From Sorangium cellulosum (lineage in GTDB: Bacteria > Myxococcota_A > Polyangia > Polyangiales > Polyangiaceae): a stretch of 49,839 nt of DNA. The position numbers and the translations under genes were made by a program. Within the stretch, counting starts at the first letter, position 1. Each line of letters begins with the position of its first letter. Shown here one piece after another: positions 42,156 to 49,839 of the stretch. The notes below the pieces were generated by a model. That model was not told the DNA's origin, did no database searches, and worked only from the letters and a program-made list of their open reading frames with translations. The stretch covers positions 1-49,839 of the forward strand of contig DYPH01000030.1 of the NCBI GenBank assembly GCA_020720045.1, written 5' to 3'.

Positions 42156-42575
42156 TCACTTGTTGACGTTCTGGGTGACGATCACGTCTTCCGAAGGGAG
42201 GGCGACGTCCGGCTTGTCTTCCGCGGTCACCTGAAGGATGAACGAGGTATCCGGGACGGTTACGTCCTTGAGCAGGCCGACGCGATCGCTCTCGTCGTAC
42301 TTGAGGGCGCCGACGCGCTGCCAGGGGGCATCGCCACCTTTGCGCTGCCAAGCGACGAACGCATTGGCCGACGGCTTGATCGTCTTCGGCGGCGGGAGGA
42401 AGGAGATCGTCATGTTGAGGCGGGTCTGAACTTCCGCCTTCATGACGTCGGCCTTGATTTCCGTCTTGGCGCCGGGAGCGCGGGGGCTCGTGTCTTGGGT
42501 GTACTTGAGCGTCCCGCCGCAGGCGACGAGGAAGGAAAGGGCGAGGGCGGTTGCGCCGATCTTACCGAGCTTCAT
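42156..42575 (-). CDS. Small lipoprotein
   Basis: The 139-residue protein starts at ATG 42575 with the excellent site AGGAGGC upstream. Its leader MKLGKIGATALALSFLVACG ends in a lipobox (LVAC). The mature part is a single beta-rich domain (NMTISFLPPPKTIKPSANAF; VGLLKDVTVPDTSFILQVTA). The function is unknown. The frame extends further upstream but only with Arg-rich shadow sequence. Confidence 0.8.
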   Translation of the reverse strand: MKLGKIGATALALSFLVACGGTLKYTQDTSPRAPGAKTEIKADVMKAEVQTRLNMTISFLPPPKTIKPSANAFVAWQRKGGDAPWQRVGALKYDESDRVGLLKDVTVPDTSFILQVTAEDKPDVALPSEDVIVTQNVNK

Positions 42576-42861
42576 GAATTGCCTCCTGGCGAAAAAGGGC
42601 ACCGGAGATACCCCAACGCTCGAGGCGATGGGGCGCGAAAGAAGACCGATGCGCGAGGCGGCACCGTATCCCAAAGTTGGCCGGATGAGAACTGTTTCGA
42701 AAGAATTTCCGAGTGTTGTAGCGGGAACAACGCGAATTGAAGCCCCGCGACTACACTCGGCCGCGCAACCCGTCGGGCCGCTCGTGCCTCGGCGGGTCTT
42801 CAGCCCCCACCTGAATCCCGATTCAGCCGGCTCGCCAACTGTGGTAGCTCGCTTCGCATCT

Positions 42862-43842
42862 ATGCTGTTCTACGCGCTTTGTGCGGTCGGTCTCGGCGTG
42901 CTCGGCCTCGTCCCGAAGGTGCTCTTCGACGACGACCTCGGCTGGAAGGGGCGAGCCATCCGCTTCATCGCACTCGTCCCGATCGGCGCCGGCCTCTTCG
43001 GATTCGGCGCGCTCAACATCAACCGCACCTCCGGGCGCACGTTGCCGGCGCCGGAAGCGGCGACCCTCTTCGACGGAATTCGCTACGAACGCCAGGTCCG
43101 GTCGGTCGGCGACCCGCTCGTGTGGCACACGGTTCGGGCGTCGCTTGACAACGACGGCCTGGCCGTTGAAGTCACGCCGGGCCACCCGGGGCGCCTTCTG
43201 CCGATCGAGTCGCGGAAGACGACGACGGCCCTCCACGACTTCCGTTGGTCGGTTGCGATCAACGGCGGGCCCTTCGAGCCGAACGGCAACGAAGATGTGA
43301 ATCTTCCTCCACTTTTTGAGAGCGCCCCGGTGCGCCCGCTCGGTCACGCCGTCGCCCAGGGAAATGTGTATGGTGCAGCCAGTCCCGGCAACACCCTCTG
43401 GGTCGGTCTTGGAAACAAGCTTGCGGTCAACGAGAAGCCGATCAGCGCGCAGTACGCCGTTTCCGGCGACTGCACGCCGGTCGTAAAGAAAGCGGTTGGC
43501 GATCTCGGTGGCTGCCTCAAGAGCAACGCGCGCATCGCTCGCTCCTTTGCCGGTCTCGCCGATGGCGGAAAGACGCTCGTGTTGCTCGTCGTCGACGGCT
43601 CCCAGAACACCTACAGCGTCGGCGTTACTGCAAAGGAACTCGCCGACTTGGCGATCGCCGCTGGCGTTTCAGATGGCATCGAACTCGGCTCCGGCGCCAA
43701 CTCGGAGCTTGCGACGCGCGGCGAAGACGGGAAGCCCTACCTGCTCAACGTCCCCGTTTCTGGTGGCCTCGCCGGTGAAGAGCGCCCCGTCGGCAACCAC
43801 CTCGGGATCACCGCGCGCGCCCGGTTCGCATCGGCCCTCTGA
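42862..43842 (+). CDS. Membrane protein with phosphodiester-glycosidase-like (NAGPA) domain
   Basis: This 326-residue protein starts with two hydrophobic segments (residues 1-25 and 33-55; MLFYALCAVGLGVLGLVPKV). The C-terminal 250 residues resemble the NAGPA phosphodiester glycosidase domain: WSVAINGGPFEPNG (NGG-x-F), then ARSFAGLADGGKTLVLLVVD and ELADLAIAAGVSDGIELGSG. In typical members the last motif is LDGGGSTTL; here it reads ELGSGANSEL, so the active site may differ. It might act on surface polysaccharide phosphodiesters. The ATG is inside a longer frame whose upstream part lacks family features. A terminator follows 20 bases after the stop. Confidence 0.7.
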   Translation: MLFYALCAVGLGVLGLVPKVLFDDDLGWKGRAIRFIALVPIGAGLFGFGALNINRTSGRTLPAPEAATLFDGIRYERQVRSVGDPLVWHTVRASLDNDGLAVEVTPGHPGRLLPIESRKTTTALHDFRWSVAINGGPFEPNGNEDVNLPPLFESAPVRPLGHAVAQGNVYGAASPGNTLWVGLGNKLAVNEKPISAQYAVSGDCTPVVKKAVGDLGGCLKSNARIARSFAGLADGGKTLVLLVVDGSQNTYSVGVTAKELADLAIAAGVSDGIELGSGANSELATRGEDGKPYLLNVPVSGGLAGEERPVGNHLGITARARFASAL

Positions 43843-43862
43843 GTCGCCCGCGCGCAAAAAAC

Positions 43863-43892
43863 AAACCCCGAACTCGAAAGAGTTCGGGGTTT
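43863..43892. terminator. Bidirectional intrinsic terminator with GAAA tetraloop
   Basis: AAACCCCGAACTC (43863-43875) and GAGTTCGGGGTTT (43880-43892) form a perfect 13-bp stem capped by GAAA. It lies between the convergent NAGPA-like gene and dps. Confidence 0.9.
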
Positions 43893-43912
43893 TGTTATGG
43901 GCGAAGAATCGG

Positions 43913-44389
43913 TCAGCCGGTGTGCGCTTCAAGCATCCAGAGCCACTTATCGACGCTGCGCGACGTCCCCGTAAAGAGGTCGCTCGTACCCGCGTCCTTC
44001 TCGCTCGCCGTGGCCTCGATGGCAAAGCGTACGTTCTTCGCGAATTTAGCGACGGTCGCGATGACCGCGCGAAGGACGTCGGGCCCCTGGTGGGTCGCCG
44101 GCGCGAAAGGGGGCAGCAGTGATACGGCCCCCGCGATGTCGGCCGCCTTCCCCTTGACCGGGAAGCCGAGAGCGATGCTCCGTTCGGCGAAGTCATCGGC
44201 ATAGTCGTCGGCGTCGCTCGCAATTTTATCAAAAAGTGCGTGTAGTTCCGAGAAGTTTGGTCCGCGGACCGTCCAGTGGGCCTCCTTCACGCGAAGCTTC
44301 AGTTCGAGCGCTTCGTAGAGCGCCGTTTGCAGAATCGTGGCAACCCGCTCGCGGTTTTCGACGGGGAGGTCGTGATTGGTCGGATACAT
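43913..44389 (-). CDS. dps: Dps family DNA-protecting ferritin-like protein
   Basis: The 158-residue protein starts at ATG 44389 (MYPTNHDLPVENRERVATIL). It has the Dps ferroxidase signature: KLRVKEAHWTVRGPNFSELH, then LFDKIASDADDYADDFAERS. The rest completes the four-helix bundle, with a short C-terminal tail (KWLWMLEAHTG). The N-terminus is short and not Lys-rich, so DNA binding may be weak. Dps dodecamers oxidise and store iron with peroxide, limiting hydroxyl radicals. The gene follows ahpD by 104 bases on the same strand, fitting a peroxide-response block. Confidence 0.92.
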   Translation of the reverse strand: MYPTNHDLPVENRERVATILQTALYEALELKLRVKEAHWTVRGPNFSELHALFDKIASDADDYADDFAERSIALGFPVKGKAADIAGAVSLLPPFAPATHQGPDVLRAVIATVAKFAKNVRFAIEATASEKDAGTSDLFTGTSRSVDKWLWMLEAHTG

Positions 44390-44493
44390 CGCGGTTCCAT
44401 TTCGTGAGAGGGAAGGGAATATGGCGAAGACGCCAACGGCGGCGACACTACCCGCAGGGAGCTTCGCCGCCGTGAGGCAAGATGCGACAGAGG

Positions 44494-45018
44494 TCAGAGC
44501 ATGCCGACCGTCGTCGCCGCCGCAGCGATGACCGAAGCGGTGCGGATGGCGTCGTGGACTTGGTCTTCCGAGAGACCGCCGTCGAGGACGACTTTCTCGT
44601 GAGACCTGACACACGATTCGCACGCGTTGATCGCGGATACCGCGAGACAAGCGAGTTCGAAATCGGGTTTGTTGGTGGCCACTTGACCGAGGCGGTTCAT
44701 CCGGAGACCGGCCCGCTTCGTACCATAGACTTCCTTTCCGACGAGGTGCCGGAAACGGTAGAATACGTTGTTCATGGCCATCAACGAAGCGGCCGCCTTC
44801 GCATCTTCGAAAACGCCATCGGAAGCAACTCCGCGTGCGTCTGCGACGAGGGCATCCACCAGCGGGCGGCAGCCAAGGGCGTAGGCACTTGCGATCGCGA
44901 CGAGCCACCGTTGATCGGTGGTGAGCGTCGACGAACCGCGGAGTACCCCGTCGAGATTCAATCGCGTATCTTTGGCCGCGTCCGGAAAGGAGTCGCGGAG
45001 GCTATCAATGGCGCTCAT
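44494..45018 (-). CDS. ahpD: Alkyl hydroperoxide reductase AhpD
   Basis: The 174-residue protein has the AhpD redox centre CESCVRSH (Cys133, Cys136, His140) and the family opening MSAIDSLRDSFPDAAKDTRL. I chose ATG 45018 for that opening; an in-frame GTG at 45027 overlaps the ahpC stop (GTGA) and is an alternative start. AhpD reduces oxidised AhpC using lipoamide-type thiols, as in Mycobacterium. Its place directly behind ahpC fits this. Confidence 0.92.
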   Translation of the reverse strand: MSAIDSLRDSFPDAAKDTRLNLDGVLRGSSTLTTDQRWLVAIASAYALGCRPLVDALVADARGVASDGVFEDAKAAASLMAMNNVFYRFRHLVGKEVYGTKRAGLRMNRLGQVATNKPDFELACLAVSAINACESCVRSHEKVVLDGGLSEDQVHDAIRTASVIAAAATTVGML

Positions 45019-45023
45019 GGTGT

Positions 45024-45557
45024 TCACCCGAGGGTCGCTTGACCCTTTTCCCAGTTGCAGGGGCAGAGTTCGTCGGTCTGGAGACCGTCGAGGATACGAA
45101 GCGTTTCCGACGGATTGCGACCGACGGAGAGGTCGTTGACGGAGACGTGGCGGATGATGCCTTCCGGGTCGACGATGAACGTCGCGCGGAGGTCGACGCC
45201 GGCCTGCTTGTGGGCGATGCCGAGCTCGCGGGTGAGGTCGTGCTTCGCGTCAGCGAGCATCGGGAAGGGGAGGTCCTTCAGGTCGGCGTGGTGGGTGCGC
45301 CACGCGTGGTGGACGAAGTGGGTATCGGTGCTCATGCCGAGAACCTGGGCATCGCGATCCGCGAAGTCCTTGTTCTTCTTTCCGAACTCCGCGATCTCCG
45401 TCGGGCAGATGAACGTGAAGTCCATCGGCCATGCGAAGATCACGAGCCACTTCCCCTTGTAGGTTTCGTTCGTCACCTCGGCGAACTCCTTCCCCTTTTC
45501 AAGGGAAACGCACGCCTGAACCTGAAACTTGGGGAACGTATCGCCGACGGTCAACAT
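45024..45557 (-). CDS. ahpC: Peroxiredoxin AhpC
   Basis: This 177-residue peroxiredoxin has peroxidatic Cys51 in FTFICPTE and Cys165/Cys167 in LCPCNWEKG as candidate resolving residues. Its AhpD-linked type resembles the mycobacterial AhpC rather than the AhpF-dependent enterobacterial one. It reduces hydrogen peroxide, alkyl hydroperoxides and peroxynitrite. The promoter region upstream carries a PerR/Fur-type box, so the gene is likely repressed until peroxide stress. The stop overlaps a possible GTG start of ahpD. Confidence 0.95.
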   Translation of the reverse strand: MLTVGDTFPKFQVQACVSLEKGKEFAEVTNETYKGKWLVIFAWPMDFTFICPTEIAEFGKKNKDFADRDAQVLGMSTDTHFVHHAWRTHHADLKDLPFPMLADAKHDLTRELGIAHKQAGVDLRATFIVDPEGIIRHVSVNDLSVGRNPSETLRILDGLQTDELCPCNWEKGQATLG

Positions 45558-45694
45558 GATGGGATTCTCCGATTGATTCGTGAAACGGTTGCATGCGTTG
45601 CAAGCTGAGTTTCGTGATTCTCAGTTGCCTGGGTGAGAAGCCATTCGTCCGTCCGAGCAGGTCAGACGGTCAAGAGATGGCTTCGTGGAGTTGA

Positions 45695-45722
45695 GTATTA
45701 GAATCGTTCTAAATGGGCGCAA
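45695..45722 (-). promoter_or_regulatory. Predicted ahpC promoter
   Basis: On the minus strand, TTGCGC (complement of 45717-45722) and TAATAC (complement of 45695-45700) are 16 bases apart. The PerR-type box at 45698-45712 fills most of the spacer and part of the -10, so a bound regulator would block polymerase. Confidence 0.5.
45698..45712. promoter_or_regulatory. PerR/Fur-type operator upstream of ahpC
   Basis: TTAGAAT-C-GTTCTAA is a 7-1-7 inverted repeat with one mismatch in the inner pair, matching the shape of PerR boxes (TTATAAT-N-ATTATAA). It overlaps the predicted ahpC promoter. The regulator is probably the Fur-family protein encoded just upstream. Confidence 0.7.
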
Positions 45723-45753
45723 GGGGCGAAAGAACGAATCGTAAACGTCATTG

Positions 45754-46173
45754 CTAGGTCGCCTTGTTCGTCGTCCTCCGGCGGTGACGCTTTCCGCGGA
45801 TCACCACCTGGAAGTCTCGCACATCGATGCCGGGGAGATCGTCCGCCCCCTCAACGCGAATGCGGTCCCAGGGAATATCGACGATCGCACCGGTCTCATC
45901 ATCGACGAAATGATGATGGGGTTCTACGTGGGGATCAAACACCGATACCCCCTCGGTGAGGGCAAACTGTTTGAGGAGACCCTTCTTCACAAAGAGATGC
46001 AGCGTGTTGTAGACCGTTGCTCGCGACAAGGTGGGAAACGTCGCTGTGACGGCATGAAAGACCTGTTCGGCCGTCGGATGCTCTTTCGTCACAAGCACGT
46101 AATTCGCAACCGCAACCCGCTGAGCGGAGGGCTGGATGGCGTGGGTGCGGAGGAGTTCGACGACTTGTTTCAC
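45754..46173 (-). CDS. Fur-family regulator (PerR/Irr-like), without cysteine
   Basis: This 139-residue protein has the Fur winged helix (RVAVANYVLVTKEHPTAEQV; LSRATVYNTLHLFVKKGLLK) and the C-terminal dimer domain with PHVEPHHHFVDDETGAIVDI. The His cluster supplies regulatory metal ligands, but no cysteine occurs at all, so the structural CxxC zinc sites of classical Fur/PerR are missing, as in Irr-type members. I chose GTG 46173 because the family starts there; TTG codons further upstream are possible. The ahpC promoter with its PerR-type box is directly downstream, so it is the likely peroxide- or haem/iron-responsive regulator of the block. Confidence 0.85.
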   Translation of the reverse strand: MKQVVELLRTHAIQPSAQRVAVANYVLVTKEHPTAEQVFHAVTATFPTLSRATVYNTLHLFVKKGLLKQFALTEGVSVFDPHVEPHHHFVDDETGAIVDIPWDRIRVEGADDLPGIDVRDFQVVIRGKRHRRRTTNKAT

Positions 46174-46181
46174 AGCGACAT

Positions 46182-46204
46182 TTGGAATAAGTCCAAAGTT
46201 GGAC
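46182..46204. promoter_or_regulatory. Overlapping palindromes upstream of the Fur-family gene
   Basis: Three half-sites occur in a row: TTGGA (46182-46186), TCCAA (46192-46196) and TTGGA (46199-46203). They form TTGGA-N5-TCCAA and GTCCAA-AG-TTGGAC, two overlapping inverted repeats just before the predicted start. They could be an autoregulatory operator, but their sequence differs from the ahpC box. Confidence 0.4.
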
Positions 46205-46292
46205 GACGTCAAGACTTTTGAGGTCTGGAATCGGCGGCCCCCCGTCCTTCCCCTCTTCCGCTTCGGCCCCCTCCGATGCACCTTCGCGGACG

Positions 46293-47159
46293 ATGGTCGC
46301 TCCAAACCCACCCCCGTACGCACCGAACCCCGTCCACGACGCCCATCGCTACGTCGCCGGTGGAGCGCCGCTCGTGGCCCCACCGGCCGGCTACGCACCT
46401 CCGATGCCGTTACCGGCGGCTCCCGTCGGCTTTTTTAGCGGCGCCGCCCAGTTCTTCGTTGGCCTCGGTTTTCTGCTCTCGCGACCGAGCCTCTACGGCA
46501 TTGCTTCCGTCCCACTCTTTGTCGCGTCGGCGGTGACGACCGTCGGCTTCGTCATCTCCTGGTTTGCGGCCGGGGCCGTCGTTGCGCCCCATCTTGCCGA
46601 AGCGGAAGGCGTCGCCGCTGCGGCACTCCATGTTGCGCAAGCGCTTCTTTTTCTCACGTTTGCGCTGTTCTCCGTTCTCCTCGGCGCGACCCTCGCGCAG
46701 CCCCTCTCGGGCCCGGCGCTCGAGCGTCTCGTTGCGCGCACCGAAGAGACGCTTGGCGTCGTCCGCGATGGCGCGGCGCCGAAGGAATCATTGGCGGTCA
46801 AACTATTCCGCTCCTTGCGTGTGAACCTCTTCGGGCTCGGCTTCGCGGTGATCACGCTCGGGACGCTCGCCCTTTTGACGTTCCTCTTCCCGCCGATCTC
46901 CGTCGTCACGGTGCCGCTGAAATTCTGCGCGACGGCCCTCGTGGTCGCCTGGGACTTTCTCGATTATCCCTTGGAAGTTCGAGGAGGTGGCGTGCGCAAA
47001 CGCCTCGCGTGGTTCTTGGACCACTTCGGCGCCGCCTTCGGCTTCGGCCTTGCCGCGACCGGAACGCTCCTCCTCCCGTTCGTCGGTTTGATCGTGCTCC
47101 CGGCGGGGGTCGTCGGCGCGACTCACCTCGTCGCTCGTGCCGAGCGGGCCCGTCCGTGA
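46293..47159 (+). CDS. EI24-domain integral membrane protein (CysZ-like)
   Basis: The 289-residue protein starts at ATG 46293. It has a Pro-rich N-terminal tail (MVAPNPPPYAPNPVHDA) and four or five long hydrophobic segments of the EI24/CysZ fold (FFVGLGFLLSRPSLYGIASV; VISWFAAGAVVAPHL; LFLTFALFSVLLGATLAQPL; AFGFGLAATGTLLLPFVGLI). The DYPLEVRG segment is typical. CysZ imports sulfate in enterobacteria; many EI24 proteins have no known substrate, so I leave the role open. It is divergent from the Fur-family gene. Confidence 0.85.
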   Translation: MVAPNPPPYAPNPVHDAHRYVAGGAPLVAPPAGYAPPMPLPAAPVGFFSGAAQFFVGLGFLLSRPSLYGIASVPLFVASAVTTVGFVISWFAAGAVVAPHLAEAEGVAAAALHVAQALLFLTFALFSVLLGATLAQPLSGPALERLVARTEETLGVVRDGAAPKESLAVKLFRSLRVNLFGLGFAVITLGTLALLTFLFPPISVVTVPLKFCATALVVAWDFLDYPLEVRGGGVRKRLAWFLDHFGAAFGFGLAATGTLLLPFVGLIVLPAGVVGATHLVARAERARP

Positions 47160-47169
47160 GCGGACGCCA

Positions 47170-47230
47170 AGCGGCGTCAAGAGACCGCGACCGCCAGCGA
47201 ATTTGCTGGTCGACGCCGACGGCCGGCCCT
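47170..47230 (-). repeat. Third, inverted and diverged copy of the island-edge repeat
   Basis: The complement of 47186-47206 matches 21 bases of the repeat at 626-689 and 13401-13464 exactly (GCAAATTCGCTGGCGGTCGC plus G). Flanking bases match the same 60-bp unit with a deletion. It lies in the short gap between the EI24 and desaturase genes, in opposite orientation to the island copies. Confidence 0.7.
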
Positions 47231-47308
47231 CCGAGGCGGGACTGACGGTCCCGCTGCTGGGACGGGAAGATGTGCCCACCGTGACCGCATCGTGACACAG
47301 ACGGGCGT

Positions 47309-48283
47309 ATGACTTCCCCCATGACGATCGTTGCGCCTGTGCGTGCATCCCTCTCCAGCCCGGTCGACGTCGGCCCGGTTGCGCGCTCTGTCGAGGTCGC
47401 GCCGCCTTCGGTCGCGCCGCCTTCGGTCGCGCCGGTCGAGGAAGTCGACCGCATCGACTGGAGCGCGAGCATTCCGTTCTTGCTTGTGCACCTTGCGGCG
47501 ATCGGCGGAACCTTCGCGCTCGGACTTTCCTGGCGCGCCGTCGCGTACACGGCGAGCGCCTATGTCTTCGGAATGTTTTGGGTAACGGCCGGCTACCATC
47601 GGTACTTCTCCCACAAAACGTTCAAGACTTCGCGGGCGATGCAGTTCGTCTTCGCCTTCTTCGCGCAGACGACCATTCAGAAGGGGGCCCTTTGGTGGGC
47701 GGCCCATCACCGCCACCATCACCGCCATTCGGACAAAGAAGCCGACGTGCATTCGATGAAGCTCAAGGGCTTCTTCTACTCCCACGTCGGATGGATTCTC
47801 TCGCGCCGTTGGAATCGTACCGAGATTGAGCGCATCCCCGACCTCGCCAAGTACCCGGAGTTGGTCTGGCTCGATCGTTACCATGTGGTGCCCGTCGTCC
47901 TCTACGCGCTGGTCTGGACGCTCGCCGCCGGATGGCATGGACTTCTCTTCGGATTTGCCGTCCCTAGCGTGCTGCTTTGGCACGGAACCTTCGCCATCAA
48001 TAGCCTCGCTCATTGGCGCGGGAGCCGGCGATTCAAGACGATCGATGAGAGCAAGAATAATCCGCTACTTGCTCTTATTATGCTCGGAGAAGGGTGGCAC
48101 AACAATCACCACTTCTACTGCAAGAGCACCCGTCAAGGCTTCTACTGGTGGGAAATCGACGTGACCTACTACATCCTTCGCGCCATGGCGGTGGTCGGTT
48201 TGGTGCACGATATCCACGAGCCGCCGCCCCACGTTCTCGCACTCGGGCGCGGTGAAAAGCTCACCCCCAAGCGCGACCGCTGA
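47309..48283 (+). CDS. Acyl-CoA desaturase-type fatty acid desaturase (delta-9-like)
   Basis: The 324-residue membrane enzyme has the three His boxes of the SCD family: HRYFSH, HRHHHRH and GEGWHNNHH, which hold the di-iron site. Hydrophobic segments lie around residues 52-90 and 190-230. The N-terminal 45 residues are Pro/Val/Ala rich with a short duplication (VAPPSVAPPSVAP). A start at ATG 47321 would also fit. The enzyme introduces a double bond, probably at C9, into a saturated acyl chain, needing electrons from ferredoxin or a cytochrome. It is followed by a terminator and a second, different desaturase gene. Confidence 0.9.
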   Translation: MTSPMTIVAPVRASLSSPVDVGPVARSVEVAPPSVAPPSVAPVEEVDRIDWSASIPFLLVHLAAIGGTFALGLSWRAVAYTASAYVFGMFWVTAGYHRYFSHKTFKTSRAMQFVFAFFAQTTIQKGALWWAAHHRHHHRHSDKEADVHSMKLKGFFYSHVGWILSRRWNRTEIERIPDLAKYPELVWLDRYHVVPVVLYALVWTLAAGWHGLLFGFAVPSVLLWHGTFAINSLAHWRGSRRFKTIDESKNNPLLALIMLGEGWHNNHHFYCKSTRQGFYWWEIDVTYYILRAMAVVGLVHDIHEPPPHVLALGRGEKLTPKRDR

Positions 48284-48304
48284 CCGGTCCCTTCTGGCCG
48301 GATC

Positions 48305-48339
48305 CGCCCCCTCCTCGTGATGAGGCAGGGGGCGTTTTT
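48305..48339 (+). terminator. Intrinsic terminator after the first desaturase gene
   Basis: CGCCCCCT (48305-48312) pairs with AGGGGGCG (48327-48334), followed by TTTTT. The loop can form an inner CCTC/GAGG pair. Confidence 0.8.
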
Positions 48340-48614
48340 GCGAAACCTGCACCCCCGCCGCGACATCTCCAACACCGCCCCTCAGCGTTGCCGCGACGGC
48401 ATTTCTTGCGCGCAATGTCGGCTCGAACGTCTGCAGGTTTCGCATTGCTGCGTAGGAAATGACGCAGTGCTCGAATGCGAACGGCTAGGAAAAAAAGAGG
48501 GGTTCACGCATTTCTCGGGGTGCCTTGACGCAAGATCGCAAGTAGGTTCCGCCCCGAGGAGAGCCTCTGAAAACCGCTGTCCCGCGGCCAGATGCCCAAC
48601 ACAGGTTCGAGATT

Positions 48615-49649
48615 ATGGAAGCCACATTGAACATCGACGATGCACCCTCCGCGTCGCCGTCCAAAGAAGCGGCCCCCCGAGACGGCAAAGCCCTGATCGA
48701 CGCGACGAAGCCGATGGCCGCCGAAGACAAGGTCAAGAGCTGGACGCTCTTCGCCATCACCTGGGTTGTCGCTGGAGGCTTCTTAAGCCTTGCCGCCCAG
48801 GCGCCGTGGTGGCCGCTCCGCCTCGTCGGTTCGCTTCTCGGCGGGCTCACGCTTGTGCGGCTGTTCATCTTCTTCCACGACTACATGCACGCGGCGATCT
48901 TTCGCGGTTCCAAGATCGCGAAGCCGATCATGTGGCTTTACGGTGTGTACGTCATGACGCCGCCGCAGGCCTGGCGTGATTCGCACAATTACCACCACGC
49001 GCACACGGCGAAGATCGTCGGCTCTCACGTCGGTAGCTACGCCATGGTCACGCCCGCGCTCTGGGCGCAAATGAAGCCGATCGAGCGGCGGATGTACAAA
49101 ATCATCCGCCACCCGCTGGCCATCCTCGCCGGCTACTTCACGATCTTTTTCTACGGGATGTGTCTCTCGCCCTTCCTGCGAGACCCGAAGAAAAACTGGG
49201 ACGCCGGCGTCACGCTTGTCTTCCACACCGCGCTGACCGGCTTGCTCCTCTGGAAGTTGGGCTTCGCCTACTACTTCTTCGCGTATTTCCTACCGCTTGC
49301 GACGGCAACCGCGAGTGGCGCGTACCTCTTCTACGTCCAACACAACTTCCCCGATATCGACATTCAGCCGCGCCACACGTGGTCGTTTGTTCGGGCAGCC
49401 CTTGAATCGTCGAGCTACCTCGAGACGGGGCCGGTCATGCGGTGGTTTACCGGCAATATCGGCTACCACCATGTTCATCACCTCAACGCGATGATCCCCT
49501 TCTATCGGCTCCCGGAGACGATGAACGCGATTCCCGAACTGCAGCACCCCGGGAAGACCTCTCTCCGCCCCAGCGATATTCTTGCCTGCTTCAAACTGAA
49601 GCTCTGGGACCCCGACCAGCACAAGATGGTTCCATTCCCCGCGGAATGA
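48615..49649 (+). CDS. Membrane fatty acid desaturase (DesA/omega-6-like)
   Basis: This 344-residue enzyme has the other desaturase layout: HDYMH (box 1), HNYHH (box 2) and GYHHVHH (box 3). It belongs to the FA_desaturase family of acyl-lipid delta-12/omega-type enzymes. Hydrophobic segments occur near residues 45-85, 160-185 and 200-240. It probably acts on an acyl chain already desaturated by the upstream enzyme, but regiospecificity cannot be read from sequence. The 331-bp gap upstream holds only the terminator and presumably a promoter. A strong terminator follows the stop. Confidence 0.9.
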   Translation: MEATLNIDDAPSASPSKEAAPRDGKALIDATKPMAAEDKVKSWTLFAITWVVAGGFLSLAAQAPWWPLRLVGSLLGGLTLVRLFIFFHDYMHAAIFRGSKIAKPIMWLYGVYVMTPPQAWRDSHNYHHAHTAKIVGSHVGSYAMVTPALWAQMKPIERRMYKIIRHPLAILAGYFTIFFYGMCLSPFLRDPKKNWDAGVTLVFHTALTGLLLWKLGFAYYFFAYFLPLATATASGAYLFYVQHNFPDIDIQPRHTWSFVRAALESSSYLETGPVMRWFTGNIGYHHVHHLNAMIPFYRLPETMNAIPELQHPGKTSLRPSDILACFKLKLWDPDQHKMVPFPAE

Positions 49650-49666
49650 GTTTCCCGGAAGCACGC

Positions 49667-49699
49667 AAAGAGCCCTCGCCCGTCGAGGGCTCTTTTTCG
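49667..49699 (+). terminator. Intrinsic terminator after the second desaturase gene
   Basis: AAAGAGCCCTCG (49667-49678) and CGAGGGCTCTTT (49684-49695) form a perfect 12-bp stem with a 5-base loop, running into a T tract. The remaining 140 bases of the window hold no recognised gene. Confidence 0.88.
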
Positions 49700-49839
49700 T
49701 TTGTCATCCTCGGCCGCCAGGAAGCACTGACGGGCTGCCTGAAAGAGATCGGGGCCCGCAGCGTTGTCCCTCTATGCACCTGCTTGCCCTAGGTAGCTGC
49801 TCGGAATTGCAATTTACACGGGATGTGATCAAAGCAATG

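Overview
The window is GC-rich DNA with strongly G/C-biased third codon positions, and it looks chromosomal. Its gene content suggests a member of the Myxococcota (order Polyangiales or a relative). There are several Hanks-type Ser/Thr kinases, one fused to a membrane anchor and one degenerate, plus an FHA protein and many lipoproteins, some Cys-rich. LexA has a GTTCAG-type operator, and there is a tyrosine-less REP-associated transposase-like protein of a kind common in myxobacteria. The taxonomic call is inference; no rRNA or tRNA gene was seen.

Region 1 (about 0.6-13.8 kb) is accessory and defence-like. In order it holds an OLD-like ATPase/TOPRIM nuclease (691-2595, -), two small zinc-ribbon membrane genes (one frameshifted), a Fic AMPylase with its own inhibitory helix, an unknown gene, and a complete ABC three-component (ABC-3C) operon (6932-9797). 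An overlapping three-gene set follows: TIGR04255 protein, XRE-type HTH protein, unknown protein (9994-12185). It ends with a Uma2-family nuclease and the wreck of a formylglycine-generating-enzyme-like gene. Near-identical 64-bp direct repeats lie at both edges (626-689 and 13401-13464), and a related inverted copy lies at 47.2 kb. This makes the block a candidate excisable or recombination-built island. A 20/21-bp phased repeat array sits in the divergent control region before the ABC-3C operon.

Region 2 (13.8-37.4 kb) is mostly core or lineage-specific. lexA has a promoter and operator so close to the ATG that its mRNA may be leaderless. It is followed by an outer-membrane-type protein, a kinase with an AsmA-like C-terminal part, an aminotransferase, a transposase-like cassette between imperfect direct repeats, an M2 metallopeptidase lipoprotein, a second lipoprotein, a CFA-synthase-like methyltransferase, a type II NADH dehydrogenase, and an OPT transporter downstream of a kinase. 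The OPT/kinase block diverges from an FHA gene and a pseudokinase gene. A LOG-HD-YbaK overlapping operon and a LemA-TPM pair complete the region.

Region 3 (37.4-49.8 kb) covers lipid and oxidative-stress metabolism. A fadN-fadA beta-oxidation operon lies under a palindrome resembling the Bacillus FadR operator. Two lipoproteins and a phosphodiester-glycosidase-like membrane protein follow. Next is a peroxide-defence block on the minus strand (Fur-family regulator, ahpC with a PerR-type box in its promoter, ahpD, dps). The window ends with an EI24 membrane protein and two different membrane fatty-acid desaturases. Strong intrinsic terminators mark most transcription-unit ends.
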